A program made the position numbers and the translations under genes. A DNA stretch of 64,000 bases from Candidatus Lernaella stagnicola. GTDB taxonomy: Bacteria; Lernaellota; Lernaellaia; Lernaellales; Lernaellaceae. Under the pieces are notes generated by a model. It was given only the letters and a program-made list of their open reading frames with translations, did not search any database and was not told where the DNA came from. This document shows, in pieces, positions 9,894-19,104 of the stretch (position 1 is its first letter; each line of letters starts with the position of its first letter). Location: positions 62,001-126,000 of the forward strand of contig JAVCCK010000038.1 of NCBI GenBank assembly GCA_030765525.1, written 5' to 3'.

Positions 9894-11738
9894 ATGCGCC
9901 GCATCGCCTTGGTCTTCGCGCTTTTGCTGTCGGCCGTTGTCCTCGCCGCAGCTTTGCCCGATGGGGGCGTGAATCGCACCGCCTTCGCGCGCTTCGCCGA
10001 TTTCGGCAGCGCCGAAGACTTTAGCGCGGAGCAGGACATCTACTTCCCCAAGCCGCCCTCCAATTACTGGCTGTGGGGCATGCGCGACGCCAAGAAATTC
10101 ATCCGCTACGAAAACGAGGATCGTTTCTACTGGGTGACCAAACCGGCAAACCCCGAACAGTTTACCACCGCCCGGGTTCTCAAAAGCTGGTACTCGGCCA
10201 AGGTGCGCATCCGCGCCCTGGACGAACCGGCCACGCAGGGCATGCTCGCCATTCGTTTCAAAGACAACCTGCCCGAACCCACGACGGTGGAAGTGACGAC
10301 CAACAAAGGCTGGGCGAAGCTCGGCACTTTGGGCGGCGCGTTCGACCACAAATGGAAAGTCGCCACCTTCCCTTTCAACACGCAAAAAGCGATGAACGAC
10401 GGCCAGGGTTACGAAGTGCGTATCGGCCGCGGCGATTACGGCGACCTGCGCGCCGACCTGCCCATCGATTGGGTCGGTTTGGCTACGCAATCGGTGGCGG
10501 TGCCGGGTCCGGCGCCCGGTTTCTGGCCCGACAAAACCCCCAGCCGCTTCTCGCGCCTGCGCCAGACCCAGGAGTACGTTCCGGGCGAAGGCCCGCGCTT
10601 TCTGGCCGGCGTTTTGGTCAAGGGCATGCGTGAAGGCAGTTGGAAGCAGTACCACAAGGACCACATCAACGCGGTGATCTTTCAGGGGTGGGAGACGATC
10701 TGGAAACGCCATTGGGCGCGCTACGCAAGCGGCAACTACCAAGATCGTATCCGCTACGGTTTCCCGGACTTCGTCGAGGCCTGCGCCGAAAACCAACTGC
10801 TGTGTACCAGCCAGTTTTTCACCGACACGCGCTCGTATTGGATCGATCGCCAGTACGGCAGCGAGGAAGCCGTTCTCGACACCTTGTACGAAGTGATGAA
10901 ATTCAATCGTAAGGCCAAGGGAAACCTGGGTTGGTATATCAAGGATGAAGCCGACCACAACGACGAATCCTGGGGCTCGCCCCCCGAATTTCTCCTGCAG
11001 ATGCACAACCTAGCCAAAAAGGCCGACCCCGACCGGCCCGTCATCGCCCTATTCCAAGGCTGGAAGCCCGGCGCCTTTAAAATGTTCGACGACTCCTTCG
11101 ACGTGGCCGCGTTTGATGTCTACCCCGTCGGCGCGGGCCGCCGCGTCACCGAGATCGCCGACCGCATCGAGCGCATGCGTGACGAAGTCGGGCCCGGCAA
11201 AGCTTTATGGGCCGTCATCGAGGCCCACGAAGGGGAACACGTCAAAAAACTCGGCCGTCAACTCACTGCGGCCGAAACCCTGGTGCAGGGCTACCTTTGC
11301 CTCACGCACGACATTCAGGGCGTTTTCTACTACATCGGCAACGAAGCAACCTATATCGATTTCGACAACATGCCCGGCCCCGCCGCGGGCATGCGGCAGT
11401 TCTTCGCCGAGGTTAACGGTCCCGGCGGCATGGCCGATTTCTTCCTGCCCGGCTCGCAAACCATCGCCCGCACCGGCGTTCGATCGACGGGCAACCTCAC
11501 AACCGTCAGCACGGACGCGGTGCACTTTATCTACAAGCGCAAGGCCGACGGCAAGAATCTGCTTGTGGCGATCAACACGCGTAACGTGCCGAAAGATAAG
11601 GTTAAGATCGTTATCAGCGGTTTGATGCCCGGCCGTGAGGTTAAGGTTCGCTTTGAAGACCGCTCCCTGACTTCGAACGACCGAAAAGCCATCGTCGACA
11701 GCTTTGAGCCGTACGGACGCCACGTGTACGAATGGTAG
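9894..11738 (+). CDS. Secreted protein with a putative TIM-barrel glycosidase-like domain
   Basis: A 614-residue exported protein with signal peptide MRRIALVFALLLSAVVLAAA. Residues 25-200 look like a beta-sandwich carbohydrate-binding or wrapping domain. Residues about 210-510 look like a TIM barrel, with candidate acid residues in GWYIKDEADHN (about 345) and in ALWAVIEAHEGEH (about 440). The C-terminal 90 residues resemble the beta domain that closes many glycoside hydrolases (FIYKRKADGKNLLVAINTRN). I cannot assign a GH family. AAGGAG lies 8 bases before the ATG. It is followed by a GH36-type gene on the same strand, suggesting a polysaccharide-use locus. Confidence 0.7.
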   Translation: MRRIALVFALLLSAVVLAAALPDGGVNRTAFARFADFGSAEDFSAEQDIYFPKPPSNYWLWGMRDAKKFIRYENEDRFYWVTKPANPEQFTTARVLKSWYSAKVRIRALDEPATQGMLAIRFKDNLPEPTTVEVTTNKGWAKLGTLGGAFDHKWKVATFPFNTQKAMNDGQGYEVRIGRGDYGDLRADLPIDWVGLATQSVAVPGPAPGFWPDKTPSRFSRLRQTQEYVPGEGPRFLAGVLVKGMREGSWKQYHKDHINAVIFQGWETIWKRHWARYASGNYQDRIRYGFPDFVEACAENQLLCTSQFFTDTRSYWIDRQYGSEEAVLDTLYEVMKFNRKAKGNLGWYIKDEADHNDESWGSPPEFLLQMHNLAKKADPDRPVIALFQGWKPGAFKMFDDSFDVAAFDVYPVGAGRRVTEIADRIERMRDEVGPGKALWAVIEAHEGEHVKKLGRQLTAAETLVQGYLCLTHDIQGVFYYIGNEATYIDFDNMPGPAAGMRQFFAEVNGPGGMADFFLPGSQTIARTGVRSTGNLTTVSTDAVHFIYKRKADGKNLLVAINTRNVPKDKVKIVISGLMPGREVKVRFEDRSLTSNDRKAIVDSFEPYGRHVYEW

Positions 11739-11950
11739 AAAATCCATTCGCGTCCTATGGTTGGCGGCGGCCCGGGTCCGGCTCCGGTCGCCACTGACCG
11801 CGATGGTAATCCCTGTTTTCCCTAGCGCGCGTGTCGCGATTCGCTCACCCTTTCTTTGAGTAGGGCTTTCACGCTTGGAAAACCTATGAAACAATTCTTC
11901 GAAATTTGTTATGCGAAATTGCCCGGCACCTTGTTTTCGGAGACATAGTC

Positions 11951-14587
11951 ATGAAAAACCACGTGTTCCTGTTCATGGTTTTGATCGTCGCGCTGTTCTT
12001 GGTGTTAGCCTGCGCATCCTGCGGCGACGACGATAACGACGACAACAATGACAACGACGACATCGACGATGACGACGACGACGATAATAACGACGACAAC
12101 AATGACGACGACGACACAAGCGACGACGACGACAACGACGATGACACAACCGATACGGTCGAAGTCTTTCAAGACGGCGACGACCTAGTGCTGCGCAACG
12201 CCGTGGTCACGCTGCGTTACCACCTCACGCCGGGCCGTTTCTCGATCAGCGACTCCTCCGCTTTCGTCGTGATCGAAAACGCCGAAGCCGCCGTTTGGTC
12301 CAGCGTCGTTTTGCCTCGCCATCGTTGGCATACCAGTGAACTCCCCTTCGTGGAGTGGTCCGACGAAGCCGCCGAAAACCCGTTGGGCGCCGGTCGCAGC
12401 ATTCTGGTTACACGCGGCGGCGGCGACGCTCCGATCGTGCACCAGATTTTCACATTGCTGGAGGGCGAAACCCCGCTGCTGATGAATGTGCAGGTTGAAA
12501 ACGGCACCGGCGGTTCGATCAAGGTCGGAGCGATTTATCCGCTGCTGGCCGAGGACGCAGGCGCGCTGCACTTCGGCAAGGAGCGCGATATCCGCGTGCT
12601 CACCAACGGCATTTTGAACTACTTGGAATTCATCGCGCCGATTGTGATCGGCACGACGCCGGCGCTCTCGAACTGGAATATACTCGTCCATAATCAGGAA
12701 ACCGGCGCCAGCCTCGCCCTGGGCGCTCTATCTTTCGACGTGGCGCAACCTGTTTTCTACTACGGCCCCGGACGTAGCAAAGGACAACAAGTATTACACG
12801 TCGACTGCGAATACGATCCGCCTAAAGCCATTGCCGCAGGCGATGTCCTCGACACCGAAACCACGATGCTCGATTTCGCGCAGCCCACGCCGCAAGACGC
12901 GCTGGAAAACTACGCCGACCGCATCAAGGCTTGGTTGAACATTGAAACGTGGCTGGATCGGCATCCGGATATCGGCATACCGATCGGCTGGAATTCGTGG
13001 TCGGGCAGCGGCTCGTCCGGGGGTTACGGCACCGGCATCGACGAGCAAATCATCGTCGACAACATGGATTTCGCCGACCGCGAACTGCGCCGCTGGGGCA
13101 TGAACTACTTCCAACTCGACGACGGCTGGGAACCTGCGGTCGGCGACTGGGAAGTCAACACGGCCAGGTTTCCCGACCACGGCGACCAAAACGGTATCGA
13201 ATGGTTGTTGGCCCGCGCCAACCAAATGGGCTTCCAAACCGGTATCTGGATGGCCGCGTTCAATGCCGCCCACCATTCGCAGATCGTGGCGAACCATCCG
13301 GAACTGTGGGGCGACCCGCTCGGCGGCGGGCTCATCGAGTGGGGCGAGCGTTACCTCGACTTGTCCAAGCCGGTCGCTCAGGAACATCTTGCCGGCTTGA
13401 TGGAAATGCTGCTCGATTGGGGCGTGCAGTGGGTCAAGCTCGACTTCGCCTACTTCGCCGTCAGCACGACTCACTGGTACGATTCGACGCTCACCCGCGG
13501 TGAATTCTACCGCACCGGTTGCCGCATCATGCGCGAAACCTTGGGCGACGACGTCTTCTTCCTCAACGTGGCGGTCGTCGGCTGGAATATCGACTTGGTG
13601 GATTCGGTCCGCCTGACGCTGGACACGATGCCCGTCTGGGAAGGCGAGAAACCAGCCGACCCGATCACCAACCAGGGCCTAAAGCCCATGTACCGCGACG
13701 CGACGCGCAAGTACTATTTTCACAACCGCGTGTTCGTCAACCACCCCGACCTGACCTTCTTCCGGGCACACCAGGATACGAACTTCCCGCCGCTCACGCT
13801 CAACGAATCGGAAACGTTCAACTCCAGCGTTGCGCTGCTGGGCGGCCTCATAAAAATCGGTGACCGCATCGTTGATCTGCGCCCCGAGTGGGTCGACTCG
13901 CTGCGCAAAATCATGCCGGTCCACAAAGGCTTTTCTCGACCGCTGGACTTGATGAAACGGAAGTACCCGGAAGTCTGGTCCGTGCCCCTTGCCGATTTTG
14001 ACCAGCCGTATCATGTGATCGGCTTGCTCAATTGGGGCCTCAACAGCGACTTGACGACCTCGCCCTTCTCGCGGATTCCGGACACCGCGCGCGAAATTTC
14101 CGCGCAACTTGCCGACGCCGGGCTGAGCCCGACGGCGACGTATCACGCCTTTGAGTTTTGGACGCAGGAGTACCTCGGCGAGGTTACCGGCGAACTGGCC
14201 GTGACAGTTCCGGCCCGCACGCCGCGTGTGGTCGCTTTACATGAAGTGCTCGATCGACCCCAGTTCCTGGGCACCAACCGGCACGTGCTCGGCGGCGTCG
14301 ACGTCATCCACTCGCTGGCATGGAACGACACGGCGCAAACGCTATCGGCCACGATGGAAGGGTCCATGGGTACGGTCTACGCGCCGTTCACTCATCACCT
14401 GACCTTCCACCTGCCCGCCGGGTACGAAATCGACAACCTCGAATTCGACACGCCCGCCGGTTTCGAGATCATGGACGAAACGGTGGATGTGGACGGCGAT
14501 ATCGCCACGGTCTCTTTCGTCGTGGTGGAAACATCCGACGACCCGGCGCAGTGGCATCCGGAAATCGGCTGGACGCTATCGTTCTAG
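11951..14587 (+). CDS. Alpha-galactosidase-like lipoprotein (GH36/GH27 clan) with an Asp-rich linker
   Basis: An 878-residue protein. The N-terminus is a lipoprotein signal (LVLACASC), directly followed by some 45 residues that are nearly all Asp and Asn. The catalytic barrel starts near residue 335 with IGWNSWSGSG and FQLDDGW, typical of GH36/GH27. The candidate nucleophile is the Asp in WVKLDFAYF (about 500) and the candidate acid/base is the Asp in VRLTLDTMPVW (about 560). A beta domain closes the C-terminus. It would release alpha-linked galactose or a related sugar at the cell surface; specificity is not readable. The start at 11951 was preferred because the 15 codons upstream would precede the signal peptide. 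Confidence 0.85.
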   Translation: MKNHVFLFMVLIVALFLVLACASCGDDDNDDNNDNDDIDDDDDDDNNDDNNDDDDTSDDDDNDDDTTDTVEVFQDGDDLVLRNAVVTLRYHLTPGRFSISDSSAFVVIENAEAAVWSSVVLPRHRWHTSELPFVEWSDEAAENPLGAGRSILVTRGGGDAPIVHQIFTLLEGETPLLMNVQVENGTGGSIKVGAIYPLLAEDAGALHFGKERDIRVLTNGILNYLEFIAPIVIGTTPALSNWNILVHNQETGASLALGALSFDVAQPVFYYGPGRSKGQQVLHVDCEYDPPKAIAAGDVLDTETTMLDFAQPTPQDALENYADRIKAWLNIETWLDRHPDIGIPIGWNSWSGSGSSGGYGTGIDEQIIVDNMDFADRELRRWGMNYFQLDDGWEPAVGDWEVNTARFPDHGDQNGIEWLLARANQMGFQTGIWMAAFNAAHHSQIVANHPELWGDPLGGGLIEWGERYLDLSKPVAQEHLAGLMEMLLDWGVQWVKLDFAYFAVSTTHWYDSTLTRGEFYRTGCRIMRETLGDDVFFLNVAVVGWNIDLVDSVRLTLDTMPVWEGEKPADPITNQGLKPMYRDATRKYYFHNRVFVNHPDLTFFRAHQDTNFPPLTLNESETFNSSVALLGGLIKIGDRIVDLRPEWVDSLRKIMPVHKGFSRPLDLMKRKYPEVWSVPLADFDQPYHVIGLLNWGLNSDLTTSPFSRIPDTAREISAQLADAGLSPTATYHAFEFWTQEYLGEVTGELAVTVPARTPRVVALHEVLDRPQFLGTNRHVLGGVDVIHSLAWNDTAQTLSATMEGSMGTVYAPFTHHLTFHLPAGYEIDNLEFDTPAGFEIMDETVDVDGDIATVSFVVVETSDDPAQWHPEIGWTLSF

Positions 14588-14597
14588 CCCGCGCTGC

Positions 14598-15764
14598 TTA
14601 GGGCAGAAACACCAACGTGTCGGGACCGTCGTTGACCAGCGTTTCGTAAATGACGGTGTGGTCTTGCGCCGGATCGATTACGTACAAGTAGTCGCTGTTG
14701 AAGTCGGTGGCGTATAGCAGGCCGCCCGCGCCCATCGCCAGCGCCGAAACAAACGACAGCCCGCCCGCGTCGGTATGAAACCGCAGGTCGATGAAATCAA
14801 GTTGCTCCTCCGCAGCCACATCCACGACCGTCAGCCGCCCATCCGCCGCGTTGGTCAGATACGCCAGGTCGCCGACGATCAATCCTTCAATCGGCGCGCC
14901 GTCGACATCGATGACCTTCACGACTTCGTCCACTGCCGGGTCGATGGCTTCCATTTTGCCGGCGTAATCGTAGCCGCCGCCTTCGTAGCTGCCGGCCGAA
15001 AGCGCCCACAGCCACCCGCGCGCCTCATCCCATGCCAAACCCACGGCGTTGCGGCCGGTCAACGTAATCGTCCGCCGCCACTCGCCGCTCGCCGCGTCGA
15101 GCACTGCCACCAAAGAGGGACCGGCGGCCGTGTGACCGGCGTCCAAATTCGTCACCGCCACGTATAGCCGGTCGTTTATCGCCGCCACGTCGTTGGGTCG
15201 CGCCCACGATGCGTCGACGCCCGGGTCCTTGGGCAGTTCGTCGCCACTGGGCAGGGCGACCACGCGCTGCAAACGTTCCGCGTTCGGCGTACCGGCGGCC
15301 AAGTCGAGCAGTCGCAGGTCGTTGGTTTGCAGGGCCGTCACCCAGGCGTGATGATCGTCGACGAACGCGATGTTCATGGGGTTGGCACCCGCACCGACCG
15401 AGACCTCCCGTCGCACGTCCAGGTCTTGGTCGTATACGACCACCGAGTTGGACAGGCTGCACACCGCAAACAACAAGTCACCCACAACAACCGTGTCGTT
15501 GATTGAGTTTCCCGTTGGGGCGGTATTGTTGAAAAGAGTGAAGACCGGCCCTTCCTCGATGCGCAGCACGCTCAGCGTCTCGGAAAGTCCGCCGCCGATG
15601 ACCAGATATTGCGGATACGGCGAGTCGTCATCCGTGTCGTCATCGGTCCGGAAGTCGTCGCCGCCGTCGTTTCCCTCCAAATCGACGCAGGACGGCAGAC
15701 AAACGCAGCCGAGCAGCACGACCAAGATCGGCAAAAGCCTCGCGAATCGGCTCATCCACCGCAT
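14598..15764 (-). CDS. YncE-like beta-propeller lipoprotein in the cobalamin-riboswitch operon
   Basis: A 388-residue lipoprotein (lipobox LPSC near residue 26) with a short acidic linker (DDFRTDDDTDDDSP) and then repeats of about 45 residues with propeller signatures such as VVVYDQDLDVRREVSVGAG, RLLDLAA and LTVVDVAAEEQLDFIDL. It is the second gene behind a cobalamin riboswitch. In Bacteroides the surface propeller BtuG captures vitamin B12 for BtuB; a similar role is inferred here from riboswitch control plus fold, not from recognisable close homology. The start overlaps the preceding gene: either the ATG at 15764 or the ATG at 15755 (ATGA overlap). Confidence 0.8.
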   Translation of the reverse strand: MRWMSRFARLLPILVVLLGCVCLPSCVDLEGNDGGDDFRTDDDTDDDSPYPQYLVIGGGLSETLSVLRIEEGPVFTLFNNTAPTGNSINDTVVVGDLLFAVCSLSNSVVVYDQDLDVRREVSVGAGANPMNIAFVDDHHAWVTALQTNDLRLLDLAAGTPNAERLQRVVALPSGDELPKDPGVDASWARPNDVAAINDRLYVAVTNLDAGHTAAGPSLVAVLDAASGEWRRTITLTGRNAVGLAWDEARGWLWALSAGSYEGGGYDYAGKMEAIDPAVDEVVKVIDVDGAPIEGLIVGDLAYLTNAADGRLTVVDVAAEEQLDFIDLRFHTDAGGLSFVSALAMGAGGLLYATDFNSDYLYVIDPAQDHTVIYETLVNDGPDTLVFLP

Positions 15765-16633
15765 CCGTCGTCCCCGTCGTCACCGTCCGCGCTTCCCTGC
15801 GGCATGCCATCGTCGGAATCGTCATCGTCGTCGTCGTCGGTGGTATCGTCGTCGCCAAAGGAAGGCGAATCGTCGTCGGTCACCGACTCGTCGCACACGG
15901 CAACGGCGTCCAGATCGAAACCGCCCGAGCCCACGGTGGGATAAACATCGTAGATGACGTGATCGGCTTCGTATTCCAGCAAGGTCGCGGTGTCGAAGTA
16001 ATCGCCGCCGCCGGGCACGTCGACGATGCGCACGAATTGGATGTCGTCCAGATCAACCCCGCCACTCGTCACCGAAACGTCCTCGACCAGGTCCTCCAAG
16101 TCGAAGGGCGTACCGGTGCCGGTGCCGTAAGCGTTGGCGTGTTTGCCGGCCAGATTGTGTACGTCCGTCGGGTCCACGACTCCGTACTCGCCCACGGGAT
16201 CGGCCGTCAACGACACGCTCGGAAAACGCGCGAAGGTTTCGCCGTCACTGCTGACTTCGATGTAGGCCAACTCTGCAAACACGAAATCACCGGTGGCCAA
16301 TCCGTTCTCGAAGACGACCAAATCACACCCCGGGCGATTACTTATCGGTGTGTCGAAGGTTAGTGTGATTCGGCCCGGCGGCTCCGACGAACCGAATTCC
16401 CGCTCGCCCAACGACACGATGTCGAAGGCGTCACCCGCGGCCGGACCCAGCGCGTTTTCCGGCGCCTGCCATTGCGGATCGACGCTGTCACCCGGCGCGT
16501 AATCCAAATAGCCGGTCGCCCAGCCGATCAGGCTCGCCGCGTCGGTCGGCACGCCGGGCTCGTCGAAGGGCCCTGCCGCGGCCGTGGTCGCGCAACACAA
16601 AATCAACACTGCAAATAGGGAAGAAAGACGCAC
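15752..16633 (-). CDS. Exported protein with Asp-rich, Cys-Gly C-terminus under a cobalamin riboswitch
   Basis: A 293-residue secreted protein: signal peptide (GTG start, LSSLFAVLILCCATTAAAG), a beta-rich domain at about 25-240, then an acidic tail of mostly Asp ending in DGDDGCGG. The globular part has VVFENG, AELAYIEVSSDGETFARF and IQFVRIVDV, resembling discoidin-like or cell-surface domains often annotated as cell surface protein or PEP-CTERM proteins. GGAGG lies 6 bases before the GTG at 16633. It is the first gene behind the riboswitch at 16675-16846 and is coupled to the propeller lipoprotein. A cobalamin-binding or scavenging role is inferred. Confidence 0.8.
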   Translation of the reverse strand: MRLSSLFAVLILCCATTAAAGPFDEPGVPTDAASLIGWATGYLDYAPGDSVDPQWQAPENALGPAAGDAFDIVSLGEREFGSSEPPGRITLTFDTPISNRPGCDLVVFENGLATGDFVFAELAYIEVSSDGETFARFPSVSLTADPVGEYGVVDPTDVHNLAGKHANAYGTGTGTPFDLEDLVEDVSVTSGGVDLDDIQFVRIVDVPGGGDYFDTATLLEYEADHVIYDVYPTVGSGGFDLDAVAVCDESVTDDDSPSFGDDDTTDDDDDDDSDDGMPQGSADGDDGDDGCGG

Positions 16634-16674
16634 GGTACACCTCCTCGGGTGCGGACCTCATACGGTCCGGTCGC

Positions 16675-16846
16675 AACCGGGCAGGTTTCCTGGCTCGTGG
16701 GTCAAGCGCTGCCGGCCGCCTTCCCATTTCGCAGGCGCGAAATAGTGGCATCGTGGCCGTAGGCTCCCCAACTCACAGTGGCGGGACCGCGCCGGATTTT
16801 CACCGGCTTCCCTTTTACCCCTGACGGGCACCCGGTCGATGAAACG
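16675..16846 (-). ncRNA. Cobalamin (adenosylcobalamin-class) riboswitch
   Basis: Read on the minus strand the region shows the hallmark segments in order: AAAAGGGAAGCCGGTGAAAA, then CGGTCCCGCCACTGTGAG (containing the B12 box GCCACTG), then GATGCCACT, GAAATGGGAAGGCG, and the strongly conserved GAGCCAGGAAACCTGCC near 16680-16696. After the aptamer, GGACC...GGTCC at about 16651-16667 can form a hairpin just before the GAGGAGG ribosome site, which suggests control of translation. B12 excess would repress the two exported genes downstream. Confidence 0.95.
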
Positions 16847-16954
16847 GAAAGATCTGCCACGCTTATACCGCAAGTGCGGCGCGTCGCCAAGACGTTATGC
16901 CGATTGCTCACGCCGGAGCTTCCGCCCATACTGGCGTTCGAAAGGAAAACACAC

Positions 16955-17518
16955 ATGAAATGCGCGCTGTGCAAAAACAAGGAATGCTACACCGACGGCA
17001 AAGACTGCCTCGCCGGCGACGTCGACGCCGTGGCCGCCATGGATGAGAACGATCGCCGCATCTGGCGGGTGGCAGGCGAAGTCGAAGCAACCTTTTACAA
17101 GAAAAAGACCCGCCTGGAAGAAATCGTTGAGTTCGCAAAGCGCATGGGTTACGGCAAGCTGGGCTTGGCATTTTGCATCGGCCTGTCCCGCGAGGCGGAA
17201 ATCATCCATCGTTTTTTCGCCGCGGAATTCGAGGTCGTCTCCGTATGCTGCAAGCTATGTGGGATCGACAAGGACGACCATGACATGCCGCACATCCGTC
17301 CCGGCCAGCGCGAGACCGCGTGCAATCCCGTCGGGCAGGCGTTGGTCTTCAACCGCGAAAAAGTCGACCTCGTCGTAATCTGCGGCCTGTGTGTCGGCCA
17401 CGATGCGTTGTTGTCCAAACACGCCGCGGCCCCGGTAACGACCCTGGCCGCCAAAGACCGCGTGCTGGCACACAATCCACTCGGCGCGGTGTATTCGCAC
17501 TACCACCACGGCGGTTAA
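16955..17518 (+). CDS. DUF1847-family cysteine-rich putative metal-binding protein
   Basis: A 187-residue cytoplasmic protein starting MKCALCKNKECYTDGKDC, so four Cys lie in the first 18 residues. Further conserved Cys occur in CCKLCGIDKDDHD, ETACNP and ICGLCVGHD, a pattern I associate with the DUF1847 family of anaerobes. The number of Cys suggests an Fe-S cluster or zinc site, but no reaction is known to me. It is transcribed away from the riboswitch operon, about 110 bases from the aptamer. AAAGGAAAA lies 6 bases before the ATG at 16955. Confidence 0.8.
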   Translation: MKCALCKNKECYTDGKDCLAGDVDAVAAMDENDRRIWRVAGEVEATFYKKKTRLEEIVEFAKRMGYGKLGLAFCIGLSREAEIIHRFFAAEFEVVSVCCKLCGIDKDDHDMPHIRPGQRETACNPVGQALVFNREKVDLVVICGLCVGHDALLSKHAAAPVTTLAAKDRVLAHNPLGAVYSHYHHGG

Positions 17519-17532
17519 AGTCGCGCGCGTCG

Positions 17533-17697
17533 TTATTTTTGGAACTCGACGTGATAGTGCGGGTTGCCCAGCCTCAATCGCTCGTGCCGCAGCACGTTCA
17601 AACCGGCTTCGACAAACGGGCGGTCCATCGCGGCGAAGGCTTGAGCGAGAGACCGCGGGAAGATGTGACGCTCAAGAAGACCCGCTATTTCGACATT
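17533..17697 (-). other. 54 in-frame sense codons after the TGA of the TPR-like gene
   Basis: The TPR-like gene stops at a TGA (17700-17698), and the same frame then stays open for 54 codons to a TAA at 17535-17533. The translation has a protein-like composition, ending MDRPFVEAGLNVLRHERLRL then GNPHYHVEFQK. It could be recoded TGA readthrough, the remnant of a longer gene, or a short separate ORF from the ATG at 17628 (31 residues). No strong ribosome site and no convincing SECIS hairpin are visible. Confidence 0.3.
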
Positions 17698-19104
17698 TCA
17701 TTTCTCCAGATGAGCGATGAAATCCTCGATAAGCTGTAGGTCGGGGTGTCCCGGGGGAACAACCGCCGCCCACGATTTTTGCGCCCGCCGAGCGTACTGC
17801 TTCGCCAGGGCCGGATGCCCGCGACGCTGATACTCCCGCGCGATGTCTTGCAGCCGGCGCCCCACCAACATGGGCTTGCCGTCGCCCGCCGCGTTCTTCA
17901 TTCGCTCGATTGCCTCATCGTGAGACTGTTGCGCCTCGTCGATGCGTCCCATCATGAGATAGGCATTACCCAAATCTACCATTTGCTGCACTAGGTGGGG
18001 GTGATCGGCGGGCAACGTTTCACTCAACGAAGCGATCAACTCCCGGTACGCTTCGACCGCCGCCGCCCCCTCGCCCTGCGTGTACAACGCAACGGCGTAC
18101 TGCTCGAGCAAACGCTGCCGCAACGGCGTACTGATCTTCGAGGTGACGCTGGCCTGCTCCACCAACCCGGCCAACAACGCGACCCCCGCATCCCTGCGGC
18201 CGGCACCCAACAGCGGCGCGACACACGCGCGCGCCAATTCGAAACCCGCCGGATCCGAAGAGAGTTCCGGCCTATTCAGGATCGACCGCGCCGTGTCGCA
18301 ATGGTCCTTGACCCGGTTCGCGATCGGTGGTTCGCCCTCTCCCGGCTTGTGACCTTGCTGCCGCAGCCGATCCGCCGCGCCCGCTGCCGCCACGTGCAGG
18401 CACGCCTGATCGATGAGCCGCAATCCTACGCCTACGCTTTCGTCCAAGGCACGACCCACGGCCGCCGCCGCTTGCGGGGCGTCGCAACACATGTAAATGC
18501 GGGCCAATTCGAAATGGGATCGGGCAATCTTCCAATGCCCGTCAGGCATCGCCCCTTCGTACGTTTGCAGCGAGCGTTTCGTCAGCATTTCGTCTGGGAC
18601 ATCACGCGGCGGGGTATTGGCCGCGAAGAAAAACGCATCCCCCGCCAATTCGCCCGATAGCTGCTTCGCAAACTCCACAATCAACGCACGAGTCGCACCG
18701 CCGTTCGGATCGGTTTCACTCGGGAACTTCGCGTATCCCCACTCCAAAAGCCTCGCCCGCGCTCGGCCGCGGTCGCCACCGGCCGACCGGCAAAGCGCCG
18801 CCATCTTCATCGCCTTGTCACGCAGATGCGCGCTCCTTATCCCTTCGTCGCGACGCGACGGATGCGCCGCCATCCCCAACAAAACCTCATACCCCCGCGC
18901 GCACCGGTTCCGCGCCGAACCATGCGCCTGCAGAACGGTATCTAACTCCCGTTCCGCCCCGTCGGGCATCGCATCGCCCGCGCCCCAATCGCACCAACGC
19001 ACCGGGCCGGCATCCCGCTCCCACTTGGTGAGGGCGAACCAAGCCGCCGCGACCAGCGCCGCCGTCAATCCAAGAATCATTAAGATGCGCCACTTGGCTT
19101 TCAT
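17698..19104 (-). CDS. Membrane-anchored TPR-like protein
   Basis: A 468-residue protein with one N-terminal membrane anchor (MKAKWRILMILGLTAALVAAAW). The rest is alpha-helical and Ala/Arg-rich. The last 130 residues contain TPR-like helices (LLEQYAVALYTQGEGAAAVE, LVQQMVDLGNAYLMMGRIDEA, LQDIAREYQRRGHPALAKQY) like tetratricopeptide_10/12 repeats. It probably acts as a protein-binding scaffold in the periplasm. It lies between DUF1847 (convergent) and the pyrimidine operon, and may be independent of the latter because a 119-base gap separates them. Confidence 0.75.
   Translation of the reverse strand: MKAKWRILMILGLTAALVAAAWFALTKWERDAGPVRWCDWGAGDAMPDGAERELDTVLQAHGSARNRCARGYEVLLGMAAHPSRRDEGIRSAHLRDKAMKMAALCRSAGGDRGRARARLLEWGYAKFPSETDPNGGATRALIVEFAKQLSGELAGDAFFFAANTPPRDVPDEMLTKRSLQTYEGAMPDGHWKIARSHFELARIYMCCDAPQAAAAVGRALDESVGVGLRLIDQACLHVAAAGAADRLRQQGHKPGEGEPPIANRVKDHCDTARSILNRPELSSDPAGFELARACVAPLLGAGRRDAGVALLAGLVEQASVTSKISTPLRQRLLEQYAVALYTQGEGAAAVEAYRELIASLSETLPADHPHLVQQMVDLGNAYLMMGRIDEAQQSHDEAIERMKNAAGDGKPMLVGRRLQDIAREYQRRGHPALAKQYARRAQKSWAAVVPPGHPDLQLIEDFIAHLEK

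Noticed and set aside
12020-12160. Short, regular GAC/GAT/AAC repeats that could look like a CRISPR or tandem-repeat array
   Set aside because: They are one Asp/Asn codon run in the frame of the GH36-type gene, with no spacer structure, so they are a low-complexity linker.
17533-17700. Selenocysteine insertion at the TGA of the TPR-like gene
   Set aside because: No hairpin with the expected apical features follows the TGA. GCGGG...CCCGC could pair but with a 21-base loop. Kept only as a low-interest observation.
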